Origin: Nocardia sp. CY41
GTDB lineage: Bacteria; Actinomycetota; Actinomycetes; Mycobacteriales; Mycobacteriaceae
NCBI RefSeq assembly: GCF_009829325.1
Contig: NZ_VUOS01000006.1
Coordinates: 186,001 to 250,000 of the forward strand
DNA: 64,000 nt
Reading direction: 5' to 3'
Within the stretch, counting starts at the first letter, position 1, and the number at the start of each line of letters is the position of its first letter. Positions 33,957 to 43,149 of the stretch are shown piece by piece. The notes under the pieces were generated by a model. It had not been told where the DNA came from. It was given only the letters and a program-made list of their open reading frames with translations, and did not search any database. Made by a program: the position numbers and the translations under genes.

Positions 33957-35192
33957 TCAGTTCCCGAGATGCACCGGGAACGATGCGAGGTCGTTCTGGG
34001 TGAGCACCGGCAGGTTGCGAATCTCTTCGACCGGCACGGCGAAACGCAGCTCGGGGAAGCGGGTGAACAGGGCGGGCAGCGCGATTCCCGCCTCGAGGCG
34101 GGCGAGCGCCGCACCTGGGCAGATGTGCGGGCCGTAGCCGAAAGCCAAGTGCCGGTGTGCGGTCGGGCGGGAGACGTCGAAGTCGTCGGCGTCCGCGCCG
34201 TGCACGGCGAGATCCCGGCCGATCGCACGGTAGGACATGACCACTCCCTCGCCCTTCTCGATGACGATGTCGCCGACGGTGATGTCCTCGGTGGCGAAAC
34301 GCATCAGCAGATGGGTCACCGGGCTGTCCCAGCGCAGGGTTTCCTCCACCGCCGCGTCCCAGGTGAGGTCGCCGGCGCGGACGGCGCTCAACTGCTCCGG
34401 CCGCCCCAGGAGCGCGCGCACGGCGTTGAGGATGAGGCCGATCGTGGTCTCGTGCCCGGCGGCCACCAGCGCCTTCAGGTTGCCCACCACTTCTTCCTCG
34501 GTCAGCGGCTCGATGTCGTCGCCGCCGACGATGAAGGCGCTGGTCAGGTCGTCGGTCGGGTCGGCGGTCTTCGTGCGCACCAGTTCGGTGAAATAGACGT
34601 CCAGCTCGTCGATCACCCGCAGCCGTTCGTCCTGCGGCGTCAGCAGCGAGAAGAACGCTTTGTACCAGGTCAGCAGCATCGGATGAGCGGCGCGGTCCAC
34701 GCCCATCAACTCACTGACGACCCGCATCGGCAGCGGATAGGCGAACACCGTCTTGAGATCGACCACCGCGCCGTCGCGTCCCGCCTCGGCGAGATCGTCC
34801 AGCAGTTCGGCGGTCAGGCGTTCGATCGTGGGGCGCAGTGCGTCCAGCCTGCGCTTGGTCAGCGCCTGAGTGGTCTTGATCCGCAGCCTGCGGTGCTCGG
34901 GGCCGTCGACGGTGAACATGGAACGGCCCGCGTCGACCATGCCGATCAGCGGCCACTGCCTGGTCACCGCGCCGGACTGCCACAGCGACCACGCGCCGAT
35001 GTCCTTGACCAGCCGGGTGTCGACGAGCAACTGCCTGGCCAGCGCGTGCTGGGTGACGGTCCAGGCGGGCACGCCGAGCAGCTCGATCCGGGTGAGCGGG
35101 CCGGCGTCACGCAGCAGGCTGGTCTCCCGGCCGAGGTCGCCGACCATCGGATCGATGACAAGGGTCGTTGCGTGTGGGCATGCTCTGCTCAC
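33957..35192 (-). CDS. CYP154-like cytochrome P450 of conservon 2
   Basis: 411 residues with complete P450 motifs: I-helix AGHETT, K-helix EETLRW and heme loop FGYGPHICPGAALAR. It is the last gene of the minus-strand conservon 2; its ATG overlaps the preceding CYP157-like stop by four bases. It is distinct from the two conservon 1 CYP154-like proteins (different N-terminus, and TRQWPLIGMVDAGRSMF in place of their equivalent), so it was not part of that recent duplication. Substrate unknown; redox partners are not in the window. Confidence 0.92.
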   Translation of the reverse strand: MSRACPHATTLVIDPMVGDLGRETSLLRDAGPLTRIELLGVPAWTVTQHALARQLLVDTRLVKDIGAWSLWQSGAVTRQWPLIGMVDAGRSMFTVDGPEHRRLRIKTTQALTKRRLDALRPTIERLTAELLDDLAEAGRDGAVVDLKTVFAYPLPMRVVSELMGVDRAAHPMLLTWYKAFFSLLTPQDERLRVIDELDVYFTELVRTKTADPTDDLTSAFIVGGDDIEPLTEEEVVGNLKALVAAGHETTIGLILNAVRALLGRPEQLSAVRAGDLTWDAAVEETLRWDSPVTHLLMRFATEDITVGDIVIEKGEGVVMSYRAIGRDLAVHGADADDFDVSRPTAHRHLAFGYGPHICPGAALARLEAGIALPALFTRFPELRFAVPVEEIRNLPVLTQNDLASFPVHLGN

Positions 35193-36460
35193 GGGGTACC
35201 TCCGACGGCGCGAACGGGTGTGAAACGGACGGGCAGGGTGGTCATGCCGCGCAGGAAGGCCGACGGCCGCCGGACCAGGTTCTGGGCGGGTATCGCCAAA
35301 TCGAGGTCGGGCAGCCGGTCGAGCAGCACCTCGATGCCGGTGCGCGCGATGACCTCGGCGATCTCCTGCGCGGGAAAAGGGCAGCGGTATTCGCCGTAGC
35401 TGAACGCGAAGTGCGCGCTGTTACCGGTGTGCGCCGGATCGGCGCCGTCGGAGACGTGCTGGCGCACATGCGGATCGGCATTGGCCGCGGCCAGGCCGAG
35501 CAGCAGCATGTCACCGGCCCGGATGACCTTGTCGCCCAGCCGCGTGTCGCGAGCGGCCCAGCGTCCGGCCAGGATCTGGGTCGGCGTGTCCTCCCACAGC
35601 ACTTCGTTCATCGCCTGGCCCACGCTGTGCCGTCCGCCGCCGAGGGCGGCGGCGAACCGGTCGTCGGTGAGCATCAGCCGCACCGAGTTCCCGATCCAGT
35701 CGGCCGTGGGCAGATACCCCGCGGCGGTGACCGCCATCAGGTCGAGGACGTATTCCTGGTCGGTGAACGGGGCGGGATGCGCCAGCATCCGGGACACCAG
35801 GTCGGCGCCCCGCGCCGCCTTCTTGGTCGCCAGCAGGCGCTGCATGTGCTCGGCGAACTGCTGGTGCGCGGCCTGGGCGTCGGCACCACCGTCGGCGAGC
35901 GTCTTCATCGTCCACGCCAGCCGCGGTCCGTCCTCGTCGGGGAAGCCGAGGACCCGCGCCAGCGCCAGCACCGGCAGCGGCTCGGCGAAATCGGCGACCA
36001 GCTCCGCTTCGCCCCGGCCGCAGAACGCGTCGATCAGGCGGTCGGCCAGATCCTCACAGGTACGGCGCAATTGGAAGGTGTCGACGAGCTCCAGCGCGGG
36101 CTCGACCATCGCCACGTGCCTGCGGTGCTCCGCGCCCGCGGTGAAATAGATCGACGGCATCGGCTGCCCGACCATCGGCAGCAGCGGCCAGTCCGGCGGG
36201 ATGTTCGGCCACTGGTTCCACCGTGCGACGTCGCGCGGAAACAATTCGGGGTCGCTGGTCACCTGGTGCAGTTCGCGGTAGCCGATGACCAGCCACGCGG
36301 GCACGCCGCCGGGCAACTCGACGGCGACCACCGCGCCGTGCTCGCGGCGCATCTCGTGATAGAGCTGGTGCGGGTCGGTATGGAAACGGGGGCCGCTCAA
36401 CGTGACCGGCGCGGTGCGGACGGGGCAGCTGTCGGTGGAACTCGGCGCTGGCGTGGTCAT
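35189..36460 (-). CDS. CYP157-like cytochrome P450 of conservon 2 (no ExxR)
   Basis: 423 residues. The K-helix motif is EVLW (286-289), so the normally invariant Arg is Trp; the heme loop FSYGEYRCPFPAQ holds the only conserved ligand, Cys360. The helix usually carrying the acid/Thr pair reads AVTAAGYLPTADW. These traits match CYP157. The start ATG lies within the end of cvnD (ATGA overlap) and the stop overlaps the next P450, so cvnD, CYP157 and CYP154 are tightly coupled. It may act with the CYP154-like partner rather than alone. Confidence 0.88.
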   Translation of the reverse strand: MTTPAPSSTDSCPVRTAPVTLSGPRFHTDPHQLYHEMRREHGAVVAVELPGGVPAWLVIGYRELHQVTSDPELFPRDVARWNQWPNIPPDWPLLPMVGQPMPSIYFTAGAEHRRHVAMVEPALELVDTFQLRRTCEDLADRLIDAFCGRGEAELVADFAEPLPVLALARVLGFPDEDGPRLAWTMKTLADGGADAQAAHQQFAEHMQRLLATKKAARGADLVSRMLAHPAPFTDQEYVLDLMAVTAAGYLPTADWIGNSVRLMLTDDRFAAALGGGRHSVGQAMNEVLWEDTPTQILAGRWAARDTRLGDKVIRAGDMLLLGLAAANADPHVRQHVSDGADPAHTGNSAHFAFSYGEYRCPFPAQEIAEVIARTGIEVLLDRLPDLDLAIPAQNLVRRPSAFLRGMTTLPVRFTPVRAVGGTP

Positions 36461-37101
36461 GACGCGGCCTCCGGAGTCGGGAACAGGGGGCGCCTGGCCA
36501 CCGGTGGCGGCGCGAGGGAGTAGAGGTGCTCGACGAGCGTGATGAGGACGCCCTTCCCGGACTCGCGTGAGCGGGCGTCGCAGTCGATCACCGGCACGTG
36601 CGGATCGAGGTCGAGCGCGTCGCGTACGGCGTCGGGGCGGTGACCGCCGCCGAAGTCGTTGCAGGCCACGACGAACGGCGTCCGCTGATGTTCGAGGCGG
36701 TCCACGGCGTACCAGGAGTCGGCGATCCGGTGCGGATCGACCAGCACGATCGCGCCCAGTGCACCGGTGAACAGCCGATCCCAGAGGAACCGGAACCGCT
36801 GCTGCCCGGGCGCGCCGAACAGATACAGCACGTGCTCGTCATCGACGGTGATCCGTCCGAAGTCGAAGGCGACGGTGGTGGTCGACTTGCCCGGCGCGCC
36901 GCTGGGGTCGTCGATCTCCAGCCCCTCGTCGGTCATGATCGCTTCGGTGTCGAGGGGGCGGATCTCGCTGACCGCGCGAACCATCGTCGTCTTGCCCACG
37001 CCGAAACCGCCGACGATGACGATCTTCAGTCCCCGCGTGGTCACCTGACGCAGGGGCGCGTCCGCGCGGGCGGGCCGCGGGTCAAAGTTTGCGAAGTCCA
37101 A
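36457..37101 (-). CDS. cvnD: Small GTPase CvnD (conservon 2)
   Basis: 214 residues. P-loop GGFGVGKTT at 31-39, switch/G3 FGAPGQQRF, and a CNDFGG stretch near the base-recognition position. Relative to the conservon 1 copy it has a longer N-terminus and a Pro-rich C-terminal tail (APPPVARRPLFPTPEAAS). It overlaps cvnC by 20 bases and the P450 by four. Expected to be the GTP-switch component of a membrane-associated Cvn complex. Confidence 0.93.
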   Translation of the reverse strand: MDFANFDPRPARADAPLRQVTTRGLKIVIVGGFGVGKTTMVRAVSEIRPLDTEAIMTDEGLEIDDPSGAPGKSTTTVAFDFGRITVDDEHVLYLFGAPGQQRFRFLWDRLFTGALGAIVLVDPHRIADSWYAVDRLEHQRTPFVVACNDFGGGHRPDAVRDALDLDPHVPVIDCDARSRESGKGVLITLVEHLYSLAPPPVARRPLFPTPEAAS

Positions 37102-37447
37102 CGAGCACCTTCTCGAGCGTCGTGGTGTCGGGCAGGAAGTGCCATGGCGAGCCGGGTGCGGCGGCCTGCGGCGGACGCACGGTGATCTTGCCCGCGTGCA
37201 GCAGATCCGACAGCAGGATGGTGGCGATGCCGACCGGGATCCGCAGCTCGGCGGCGATTTCCACGACGGCGGTCGGGCCGCGGCACAGTTCGAGGATCGC
37301 GACGTGCTCGGACTGCATACCCGGCGCGGGCGCGCACTCGCTGACCACCAAGGTGACCAGGTCGAAGGTGTCGGTGTCCGGCTTGCTGCGTCCTCCGGTC
37401 AGCGTGTAGAGCCGGTCGGGGTCGTCGTCGCGGCCTGGCCTGGTCAC
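37082..37447 (-). CDS. cvnC: DUF742 protein CvnC (conservon 2)
   Basis: 121 residues with the DUF742 start DRLYTLTGGRSKPDTDTFDLVTLVVS and a winged-helix-like middle (AVVEIAAELRIPVGIATILLSDLLHAG). It overlaps cvnB by four bases at its start and cvnD by 20 at its end, the compact arrangement typical of conservons. No catalytic residues are expected. Confidence 0.92.
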   Translation of the reverse strand: MTRPGRDDDPDRLYTLTGGRSKPDTDTFDLVTLVVSECAPAPGMQSEHVAILELCRGPTAVVEIAAELRIPVGIATILLSDLLHAGKITVRPPQAAAPGSPWHFLPDTTTLEKVLVGLRKL

Positions 37448-37860
37448 GACACGCCCGCTCCCGGGAAGCGCGGCGCGGCCGCCAGGTGCTCGCCGAGCTG
37501 TTCCACCAGCTCGCGCATGTTGTGGCCGACCAGACCGGCATCGGCGTCCTCGGCGGCCACGACCGCGATGTGCGCGCCCAGCCCGGCCTCGACGATGAAC
37601 AGGATGCCCCCGTAGAACTCGGTCATCGACTGGCGGACCCCGGCCCGGCCGTCGCCGAATTCCACCGAGGCGCCGTGCGAGAGGCTCTGGATGCCCGCCG
37701 CGATGGCGGCGAGCTGGTCGGCCCCGTCCACGGTGAGATCGGGTGTGTGGCAGATCTTCAGCCCGTCGCTGGAGAGCAGGAGGGCATGCCTGGTGCGCGG
37801 CGTCCGGGTGAGCAGTTGTTCCAACAGCCAGCTCAACTGGGCGGTCTCGGAGGTCGTCAT
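37444..37860 (-). CDS. cvnB: Roadblock/LC7 protein CvnB (conservon 2)
   Basis: 138 residues from the ATG at 37860, which overlaps the cvnA stop. Roadblock/LC7 pattern: LSWLLEQLLTRTPRTRHALLLS, GVRQSMTEFYGGILFIVEAGLGAHIAVVA, and a C-terminal helix NMRELVEQLGEHL. It probably modulates CvnD. The much longer in-frame reading reaching 39081 is antisense-like low-complexity sequence over cvnA and is rejected. Confidence 0.92.
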   Translation of the reverse strand: MTTSETAQLSWLLEQLLTRTPRTRHALLLSSDGLKICHTPDLTVDGADQLAAIAAGIQSLSHGASVEFGDGRAGVRQSMTEFYGGILFIVEAGLGAHIAVVAAEDADAGLVGHNMRELVEQLGEHLAAAPRFPGAGVS

Positions 37861-39299
37861 CGTTCGTTCTCCACGGAGACGGAAGGGGCGGGGGAGGTAT
37901 CGGCGGCGCTGCCGGTCGCGGGCCTGGTCACCGCGCGCTGGAACGCGCCGAGCGAGTCCGGCCGTGCCGCAGGGGGCGTCGGCGCGGCAGGCTCCGGTGT
38001 GGCGAGCCCGTCGGGGTGGACCGCGGCCAGCGTGCTGCCGCGACGCCGCTTGGGCAGCGCCGGGCTCGCGCCCGCGGGGGAGTGCTCGGCGGTAGACGGG
38101 CGTACCGCGGCGGAGGGCGCAGGCTCCGGGTCGGTGGGCGTGGGTTCCGGCGGCGCGGTGACGCGCTCCCGTGCGACGGGCAGCGTGCCGGTGGTGGTGG
38201 ACGGCTGGGGCCGCTCCACCCGGGTGGTGAGATCGCGTGGAATCACCACGACCACGGCGGTGCCGCCGATGGCGGAGGGCCGGAAGGAGACGGTGAGCCC
38301 GTGTTTGCGCGCGAGATTGCCCACCACGGCGAGGCCGAGCCGGGTCCCGGTGAGCGAGGACAAGTCGGCGCCTGCGCCGCGGGCGTCCGGCCCGCCCGCC
38401 GCCACCGCTGCCTCGGCGCGGCGCAGCGCCGACTCGCTCATGACCAACCCGCTGTCCTCGATGGTGATGATGACGCCCGCGGGCACCTCGGCGGCGTAGA
38501 CGTGCACCTCGGTGGTGGGCGGGGAGAAGTTGCAGGCGTTGTCGAGCAGCTCCGCCAGCGCGTGCATGACGCCCTCCGCGGCGTGCCCGGAGACCGCGAT
38601 GTCGGCGATCGCGCGCAACCGCACGCGCTGATAGCCCGCGACGCGTCCCATCGCGCCGCGCAGAATCGATTCCATGGCAATGGGTTTGGCCCACCGGCGG
38701 CCGGATCGCGCGCCGCTGAGCACAGCGATGCTGTCGGCCAGCCTGCCCGCCTGGGCGGTGCGGTGATCGAGCTGCAGCAAATCGGCGAGCACGGTGGGAT
38801 CGCCGTGGCGGTGTTCCATCTCGCGCAGCTCCGCCAGCATGCTGGTGGTCATCGCCTGCATGCGGCCCGCCGCGCCGGCGAAGGCCGCCATGGCGGCGGT
38901 GCGCCGGTTCTCGCTGCTCTCGGCGCGCGCTTCGTACTCGGCGACGGCCTCGGTCGCCGCGGTGACCTCGGCTCGGGCGCCCGCGGCGGCGAGCGCGCCG
39001 TCGTCCCGGGCCCGGTCCGCCGAGTGCCGGGCAAACCGGGCTTGCCTGCGGAAGTGGACCGCCGCGGTCACCGCTGCGCATAAGGCGGCGGCCGCGGCGG
39101 TGGCGCCGGCCGCGAGCGTAATACGGAATTCCGTGGGTGCGTAGTACACCGCCGCCGTGACGACGGCCGCGCTCGCGACCACGCAGGCGGACAATGTCAG
39201 GTACGGCGTTCTCGGCCGGTGAACGGCGTCTTGGACGGCCTCACCCGCCGCCCGAGGCAACAACTCTGACAAATTCCGTACTTTCGCACTCGCGCTCAC
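37857..39299 (-). CDS. cvnA: Sensor-kinase-like protein CvnA (conservon 2)
   Basis: 480 residues: two hydrophobic segments near the N-terminus (about 33-52 and 60-82), an Ala/Arg/Glu-rich coiled region, then the ATPase domain with N-box AELLDNACNFSPPTTEV, VIITIEDSGLVM and LGLAVVGNLARKHG. No clear phospho-His box. The C-terminal 120 residues are Pro/Ala/Thr-rich and probably disordered. It is the promoter-proximal gene of conservon 2 and should sense or anchor at the membrane. Confidence 0.9.
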   Translation of the reverse strand: MSASAKVRNLSELLPRAAGEAVQDAVHRPRTPYLTLSACVVASAAVVTAAVYYAPTEFRITLAAGATAAAAALCAAVTAAVHFRRQARFARHSADRARDDGALAAAGARAEVTAATEAVAEYEARAESSENRRTAAMAAFAGAAGRMQAMTTSMLAELREMEHRHGDPTVLADLLQLDHRTAQAGRLADSIAVLSGARSGRRWAKPIAMESILRGAMGRVAGYQRVRLRAIADIAVSGHAAEGVMHALAELLDNACNFSPPTTEVHVYAAEVPAGVIITIEDSGLVMSESALRRAEAAVAAGGPDARGAGADLSSLTGTRLGLAVVGNLARKHGLTVSFRPSAIGGTAVVVVIPRDLTTRVERPQPSTTTGTLPVARERVTAPPEPTPTDPEPAPSAAVRPSTAEHSPAGASPALPKRRRGSTLAAVHPDGLATPEPAAPTPPAARPDSLGAFQRAVTRPATGSAADTSPAPSVSVENER

Positions 39300-39735
39300 C
39301 GCCGGGAAATGGCATCACTACCCCCTCTGCGTGCCCCATCCACCCCAAATACGCAGACCGACAAGCAGTTTCGAATCTCGCGGCCCGAGCATAGCGGGCG
39401 GGTCGGTGCAGCGCCACTCGACAGATTTCGAGGGAACGGGGAACCGGTGCATATTCCCTGGTCGGTGTAGATGCTCCGATTACGCTGGTGGCGGCCGAAA
39501 AGTGGGCCACGACAGCGCGGGCGGTGAAAGAAATGCCGAATTACTGTTTGCCTGGAATTCACTATCGGCGGACCGGACATCGTGTGGCCCGCGGTATTCC
39601 GAGGCGGTATTCGAAATTTGGATTACCGGCGCACCGGGGTGGTCACGGCGGCGCGTGGTGAGCGCCGGGGGCGGTGTGGCCGGCCCGCCGGACTTCCCTG
39701 GCCGGGGGCCGAAACCGAGCCGCTGTCGTGTTCGA
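39300..39735. other. Promoter region of conservon 2
   Basis: 436 bases between cvnA2 and the 3' end of the EspR-like gene, both on the minus strand. No convincing gene in six frames; parts of 39500-39620 are relatively AT-rich. It must contain the conservon 2 promoter, but no clear -35/-10 pair or long palindrome was recognised. Confidence 0.45.
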
Positions 39736-40152
39736 TCAGAGTTGTGCGGTCTGCTCGCACGGAGGCAGACCGTCGGCCTGGCGGAGCACTTCGGCGACGG
39801 ACTCCAGGTACAACAGCGTCCGCAGCGACACGCCGTTCACGGCTTGGCCCAGGCGGCGCAGGGCCGAATTGTCCAGGTGTGCGATGACTTCGGCGTCGTC
39901 GGCCCGGTCCGGACCGGGATCGAAGACGAAATAGCTGGGGTCCAGCCCGAACACGTGAGCCAGCCCGGCGCGGGCCTGCTCCGGCAGCGCGGTGAGTTGT
40001 CCGCGCCGGACTTTCGCCAGGTGACCTGGCTCCAAGTCGTACCCGGCCGCGGTCACCCAGGTCTCGACCGTATCGTCGGCGAGCGGGCGCCCGTGCGCAC
40101 GCTCCCACATCTCGAACGCTAGGTTCAGCCGAGCAGTGATATCGATGTCCAC
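39736..40152 (-). CDS. EspR-like helix-turn-helix regulator
   Basis: 138 residues from the GTG at 40152, preceded five bases upstream by GGAGG. The layout matches the EspR/XRE group: an N-terminal ITARLNLAFEMWERAHGRP, helix-turn-helix TVETWVTAAGYDLEPGHLAKVRRGQ, then FGLDPSYF and a C-terminal dimerisation helix pair (NSALRRLGQAVNGVSLRTLLYLESVAEVLR). In M. tuberculosis EspR is a nucleoid-associated regulator of ESX-1 and lipid genes; the same role here is only inferred. It is divergent from the split-barrel gene at 40323. Confidence 0.8.
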   Translation of the reverse strand: MDIDITARLNLAFEMWERAHGRPLADDTVETWVTAAGYDLEPGHLAKVRRGQLTALPEQARAGLAHVFGLDPSYFVFDPGPDRADDAEVIAHLDNSALRRLGQAVNGVSLRTLLYLESVAEVLRQADGLPPCEQTAQL

Positions 40153-40322
40153 GACCGCCTCCACTTTTTGGCTTATACAGCCTCTTGACGGGTCACGCAT
40201 TGACTCGACCGTAGCGTGGGAGTAGTCGAACGCCGTGATTTCACGGCAAATGTCCGGTTGCATAGGGGAGGTAACCGACCGGATCCCCGATTCGCGGGGA
40301 CGACGATGTCGAGGAGACGGGT

Positions 40323-40736
40323 GTGCGACTGAATTCCGAGGAGGCCCGCAAACGATTCGCGACCAGTCCGGTCGCGCGGTTGGCGACCGTTTCGGCGCGG
40401 TCGCGCCCCCACCTGGTGCCCATCGTGTTCGCCGTGGCCGGCGAGATCGTCTACACCAGCGTCGACGCGAAGCCGAAGACGACCACCGCGCTGCGCCGTC
40501 TGGACAACATCGCGGCGAACCCGGCGGTCGCCGTGCTCGTCGACAGCTACGACGACGACTGGACCCGGTTGTGGTGGGCCCGCGCGGACGGCGCGGCTCG
40601 CCTCGCCCACGGCGCCGAAGCGGAAGCGGCGATCCGCCGATTGACCGCGCGCTACCCGCAGTACGAGCGACAGCCGCCACCGGGACCGGTGATCGCCATC
40701 GAAGTGGAGCGCTGGTCGGGATGGTCCGCGAGCTGA
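40323..40736 (+). CDS. F420-dependent PPOX-class oxidoreductase (TIGR03668-like)
   Basis: 137 residues from a GTG start. Split-barrel pattern: ARKRFATSPVARLATVSARSRPHLVPIVFAV, then KPKTTTALRRLDNIAANPAVAVLVDSYDDDWTRLWWARADG, which closely matches the small actinobacterial F420-type family. A deazaflavin-dependent redox reaction on an unknown substrate is expected. It lies 95 bases upstream of a Ddn-like gene on the same strand, so the two may form an operon of deazaflavin enzymes. Confidence 0.85.
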   Translation: MRLNSEEARKRFATSPVARLATVSARSRPHLVPIVFAVAGEIVYTSVDAKPKTTTALRRLDNIAANPAVAVLVDSYDDDWTRLWWARADGAARLAHGAEAEAAIRRLTARYPQYERQPPPGPVIAIEVERWSGWSAS

Positions 40737-40831
40737 GCGGGCCGCGCCGGTTCCGGTACAGTCCGATTCGCCGTTTCCCGCCGCGGGATACGGCGAGCCG
40801 GACCACCCGTCGAGTCGATCGTGAGGATCGC

Positions 40832-41263
40832 ATGCCCTCGAATTTCGCGCTGAAAACCATGAATACGGTGCATCGCGCCCTGCTGAAACTCAGCTTGGGG
40901 AAGCTGGGCAACGATTTCTCCGGCATGCCGTCGCTCGAACTCACGACCACCGGCCGCAAATCCGGGCGACCGCACGCGGTGATGCTCACGGCGCCGATCG
41001 TCGACGGCGACACCTATGTCGTCGTCGCCTCGCGCGGGGGCGACCCCGTTCACCCGGCGTGGTTCCTGAATCTGCGCGACAATCCGGATGTCGTCGTGTC
41101 GGTGCGGAGCGGGCCGAAGACGCCGATGACGGCTCGGGTGGCCACGCCGGAGGAGCGGGCGCAACTGTGGCCCCGGGTCACCGCCGCGCAGTCGGTGTAC
41201 GCCGGGTACCAGACGAAGACCACGCGCGAGATCCCGCTTGTCCTGCTGACGCCGAAGGGGTGA
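40832..41263 (+). CDS. Deazaflavin-dependent nitroreductase-like protein (Ddn family)
   Basis: 143 residues from the ATG at 40832. The core LELTTTGRKSGRPHAVMLTAPIVDGDTYVVVASRGGDPVHPAWFLNLRDNPDV is the signature of the Ddn/nitroreductase-like deazaflavin family, in which the TTGRKSG and ASRGG segments contact F420. M. tuberculosis Ddn reduces quinones and activates nitroimidazoles; the natural substrate here is unknown. The N-terminal helix may bind membrane, as in Ddn. Confidence 0.9.
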   Translation: MPSNFALKTMNTVHRALLKLSLGKLGNDFSGMPSLELTTTGRKSGRPHAVMLTAPIVDGDTYVVVASRGGDPVHPAWFLNLRDNPDVVVSVRSGPKTPMTARVATPEERAQLWPRVTAAQSVYAGYQTKTTREIPLVLLTPKG

Positions 41264-41289
41264 GACCCGCGCCTGCCCGGCGGTGAGGG

Positions 41290-42510
41290 TCAGGCCCGAT
41301 AGTCGCGCAGCACCGGAACGAGGCATGCGGCCGCCGCGAGCCCGCCCACGCCGAACATCGCGGGATAGCCGAGGCCGAACGTGTCGTGCAGGAACGACAG
41401 CAGGGCCGGGGTGCCGAACCCCAGGTAGCTCGCCGAATAGAAAACGGCGGTCAGCCCGGCCAGGTCGTCCGGGCGGGCGATGCGCTCGATCTCTTGCAGC
41501 CCGGCCACCAGGCCGATGCCGTAACCGGCTCCGAGCACCACGGCGGCGGCCAGCGTCGCCCACAGGGTAAGCACGCCTGCGGCCAGCGCGGCGAGTGTCA
41601 TCCCGATCGTCACCGCGATCAGCGCCGCCGCGGCTGCGCGTGCAGTGCCGGGCCGGTCGAACCGGCGTACGACGGACTGGACGGCGAACCCGCAGCCCAG
41701 CGTGACGAGGCAGACCATGGCGGAGAACGCGATCGGCGCAGCGCCGACCCGGGGCGCCATGAGCGCGGGCAGCACCGCGTACGCCGCCGCGGCGGAGGTG
41801 AACAACCACAGCGCGGCAGGCAGCGCGACCGTGCGGAAACGCCGGTGTCCCGCCACGGGAATCCGCAGGTCATCGCGGAGCCGACCCGGATTCCGCCGGA
41901 GGAGTACGGTTTCCGGCGCATGCCTCACCCACACGGTCGCGATCAGGCACAGTCCTACGTCGACCAGGTACGCGAGGGTGTGCGGCCACGGCGCCCATTG
42001 CGCCAGTACTCCGGCGCAGCAGGCGCCGAGTGCGAAGCCACCGGTGAGGCTCATCGCGGAGCGGCGCGCGCCCGTGCCCGCGGGCAGCGGCGGGCCGTAG
42101 GGTGGTTGCGTCAGCTCTTTGAGCCAGCTGCCGCCGACGGCCATCGCCAGCCCGAGCGCGATCCCGCACAGCACCCGGCCGGCCGACATCAGCGGCACCG
42201 ACGCGGACCCGAACGCGAGCAGCAGCGATCCGGCCGCGGCGATCAGCGGCGCGGGCCGGAGCAGGGCGCGGCGGCCGTGCCGATCCGACAGCGGCCCGCC
42301 GATCAGCAAGGCGGGGACGATGCCGAGCACGTAATAGAACAGCAGCAGATCGACGGTGGTGGCCGCCAGCCCGTCCTGCTTGTACATCACCAGCAGCGGA
42401 GTGAATTCGTTTCCGCCCCAGGCGATGGCGAACATCGCGGCGACCACACCGCGCCAGCGTCCTGCGACGACCGGACCGGGAGGCGCGGTGACGGTGAGTG
42501 TCGCCGTCAC
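41290..42510 (-). CDS. MFS transporter
   Basis: 406 residues from a GTG that overlaps the gntR stop by four bases (GTGA). 12 hydrophobic helices; motif A is GGPLSDRHGRRALLRP in loop 2-3. Helix composition is Ala/Leu/Gly-rich, and no substrate signature is seen. Translational coupling with the GntR regulator and the neighbouring amidase suggest it handles an amide or its acid product. Convergent with the Ddn-like gene. Confidence 0.88.
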   Translation of the reverse strand: MTATLTVTAPPGPVVAGRWRGVVAAMFAIAWGGNEFTPLLVMYKQDGLAATTVDLLLFYYVLGIVPALLIGGPLSDRHGRRALLRPAPLIAAAGSLLLAFGSASVPLMSAGRVLCGIALGLAMAVGGSWLKELTQPPYGPPLPAGTGARRSAMSLTGGFALGACCAGVLAQWAPWPHTLAYLVDVGLCLIATVWVRHAPETVLLRRNPGRLRDDLRIPVAGHRRFRTVALPAALWLFTSAAAAYAVLPALMAPRVGAAPIAFSAMVCLVTLGCGFAVQSVVRRFDRPGTARAAAAALIAVTIGMTLAALAAGVLTLWATLAAAVVLGAGYGIGLVAGLQEIERIARPDDLAGLTAVFYSASYLGFGTPALLSFLHDTFGLGYPAMFGVGGLAAAACLVPVLRDYRA

Positions 42511-43148
42511 CGGCCTCGTAGCTCCAGTTGGTGCACGCCGGAGAGGTGCTCGACCAGCGCGTCGGCGAATCCGTCGACGTCCGCCGCCGCCACCAGGTCG
42601 GCCAGCCGCCCGTGCTGCTCGATGATCCGGGTGATGTCGACCGGGCCCCGGCGCAGCGCGACGCTGTTCATCCGGCGCTGCCGCTCGCGCAGCGAGTCGT
42701 AGAAGCCCGACAGCAGCGGATTGCCGCCGGCGAGGACGTAGGTGCGGTGGAAATCGGTGTCGGCCAGCGCGAATGCGTCGAGATCCCCCGCGGCGGCCAG
42801 CTCACGCTGCCGTTCGATCGAGGAGCGCAACGCCGCGACCAACCCGGCGGTGTCGTTCGCGGTCGCGCTGCGCACCGCCGCGGTCTCGACCACGTAGCGG
42901 GCGTGTGCGACGTGCTCGGCCTCGGCCGGCGGGATCGGCGCCACCAGCGCTCCGCGTTTCGGGTAGAGCTTCATCCAGCCTTCGGTCTCCAGCCGCAGGA
43001 ACGCCTCGCGCACCGGTGTGCGGGAGGTGCCCAGGCTTGCGGCGATCTCCCCCTCGCTGATCAGCTCCCCTCCGGCCAGCGCGCCGGAGAGGATCCGCTC
43101 CTTCACGGCACGATAGGCCTGTTCGGCCGATGAATACGTCTTAGACAC
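42507..43148 (-). CDS. GntR-family (FadR subfamily) regulator
   Basis: 213 residues from the GTG at 43148; a longer reading to 43244 would cross the operator. The winged helix reads AYRAVKERILSGALAGGELISEGEIAASLGTSRTPVREAFLRLETEGW, followed by an all-helical FCD effector domain whose metal-binding His/Asp residues (DTDFHRTYV, and EQHGRLADLV) are present. It is coupled to the MFS gene and lies downstream of the amidase on the same strand. A 17-base palindrome two bases upstream of the start suggests autoregulation. Confidence 0.92.
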   Translation of the reverse strand: MSKTYSSAEQAYRAVKERILSGALAGGELISEGEIAASLGTSRTPVREAFLRLETEGWMKLYPKRGALVAPIPPAEAEHVAHARYVVETAAVRSATANDTAGLVAALRSSIERQRELAAAGDLDAFALADTDFHRTYVLAGGNPLLSGFYDSLRERQRRMNSVALRRGPVDITRIIEQHGRLADLVAAADVDGFADALVEHLSGVHQLELRGR

Positions 43149-43149
43149 A

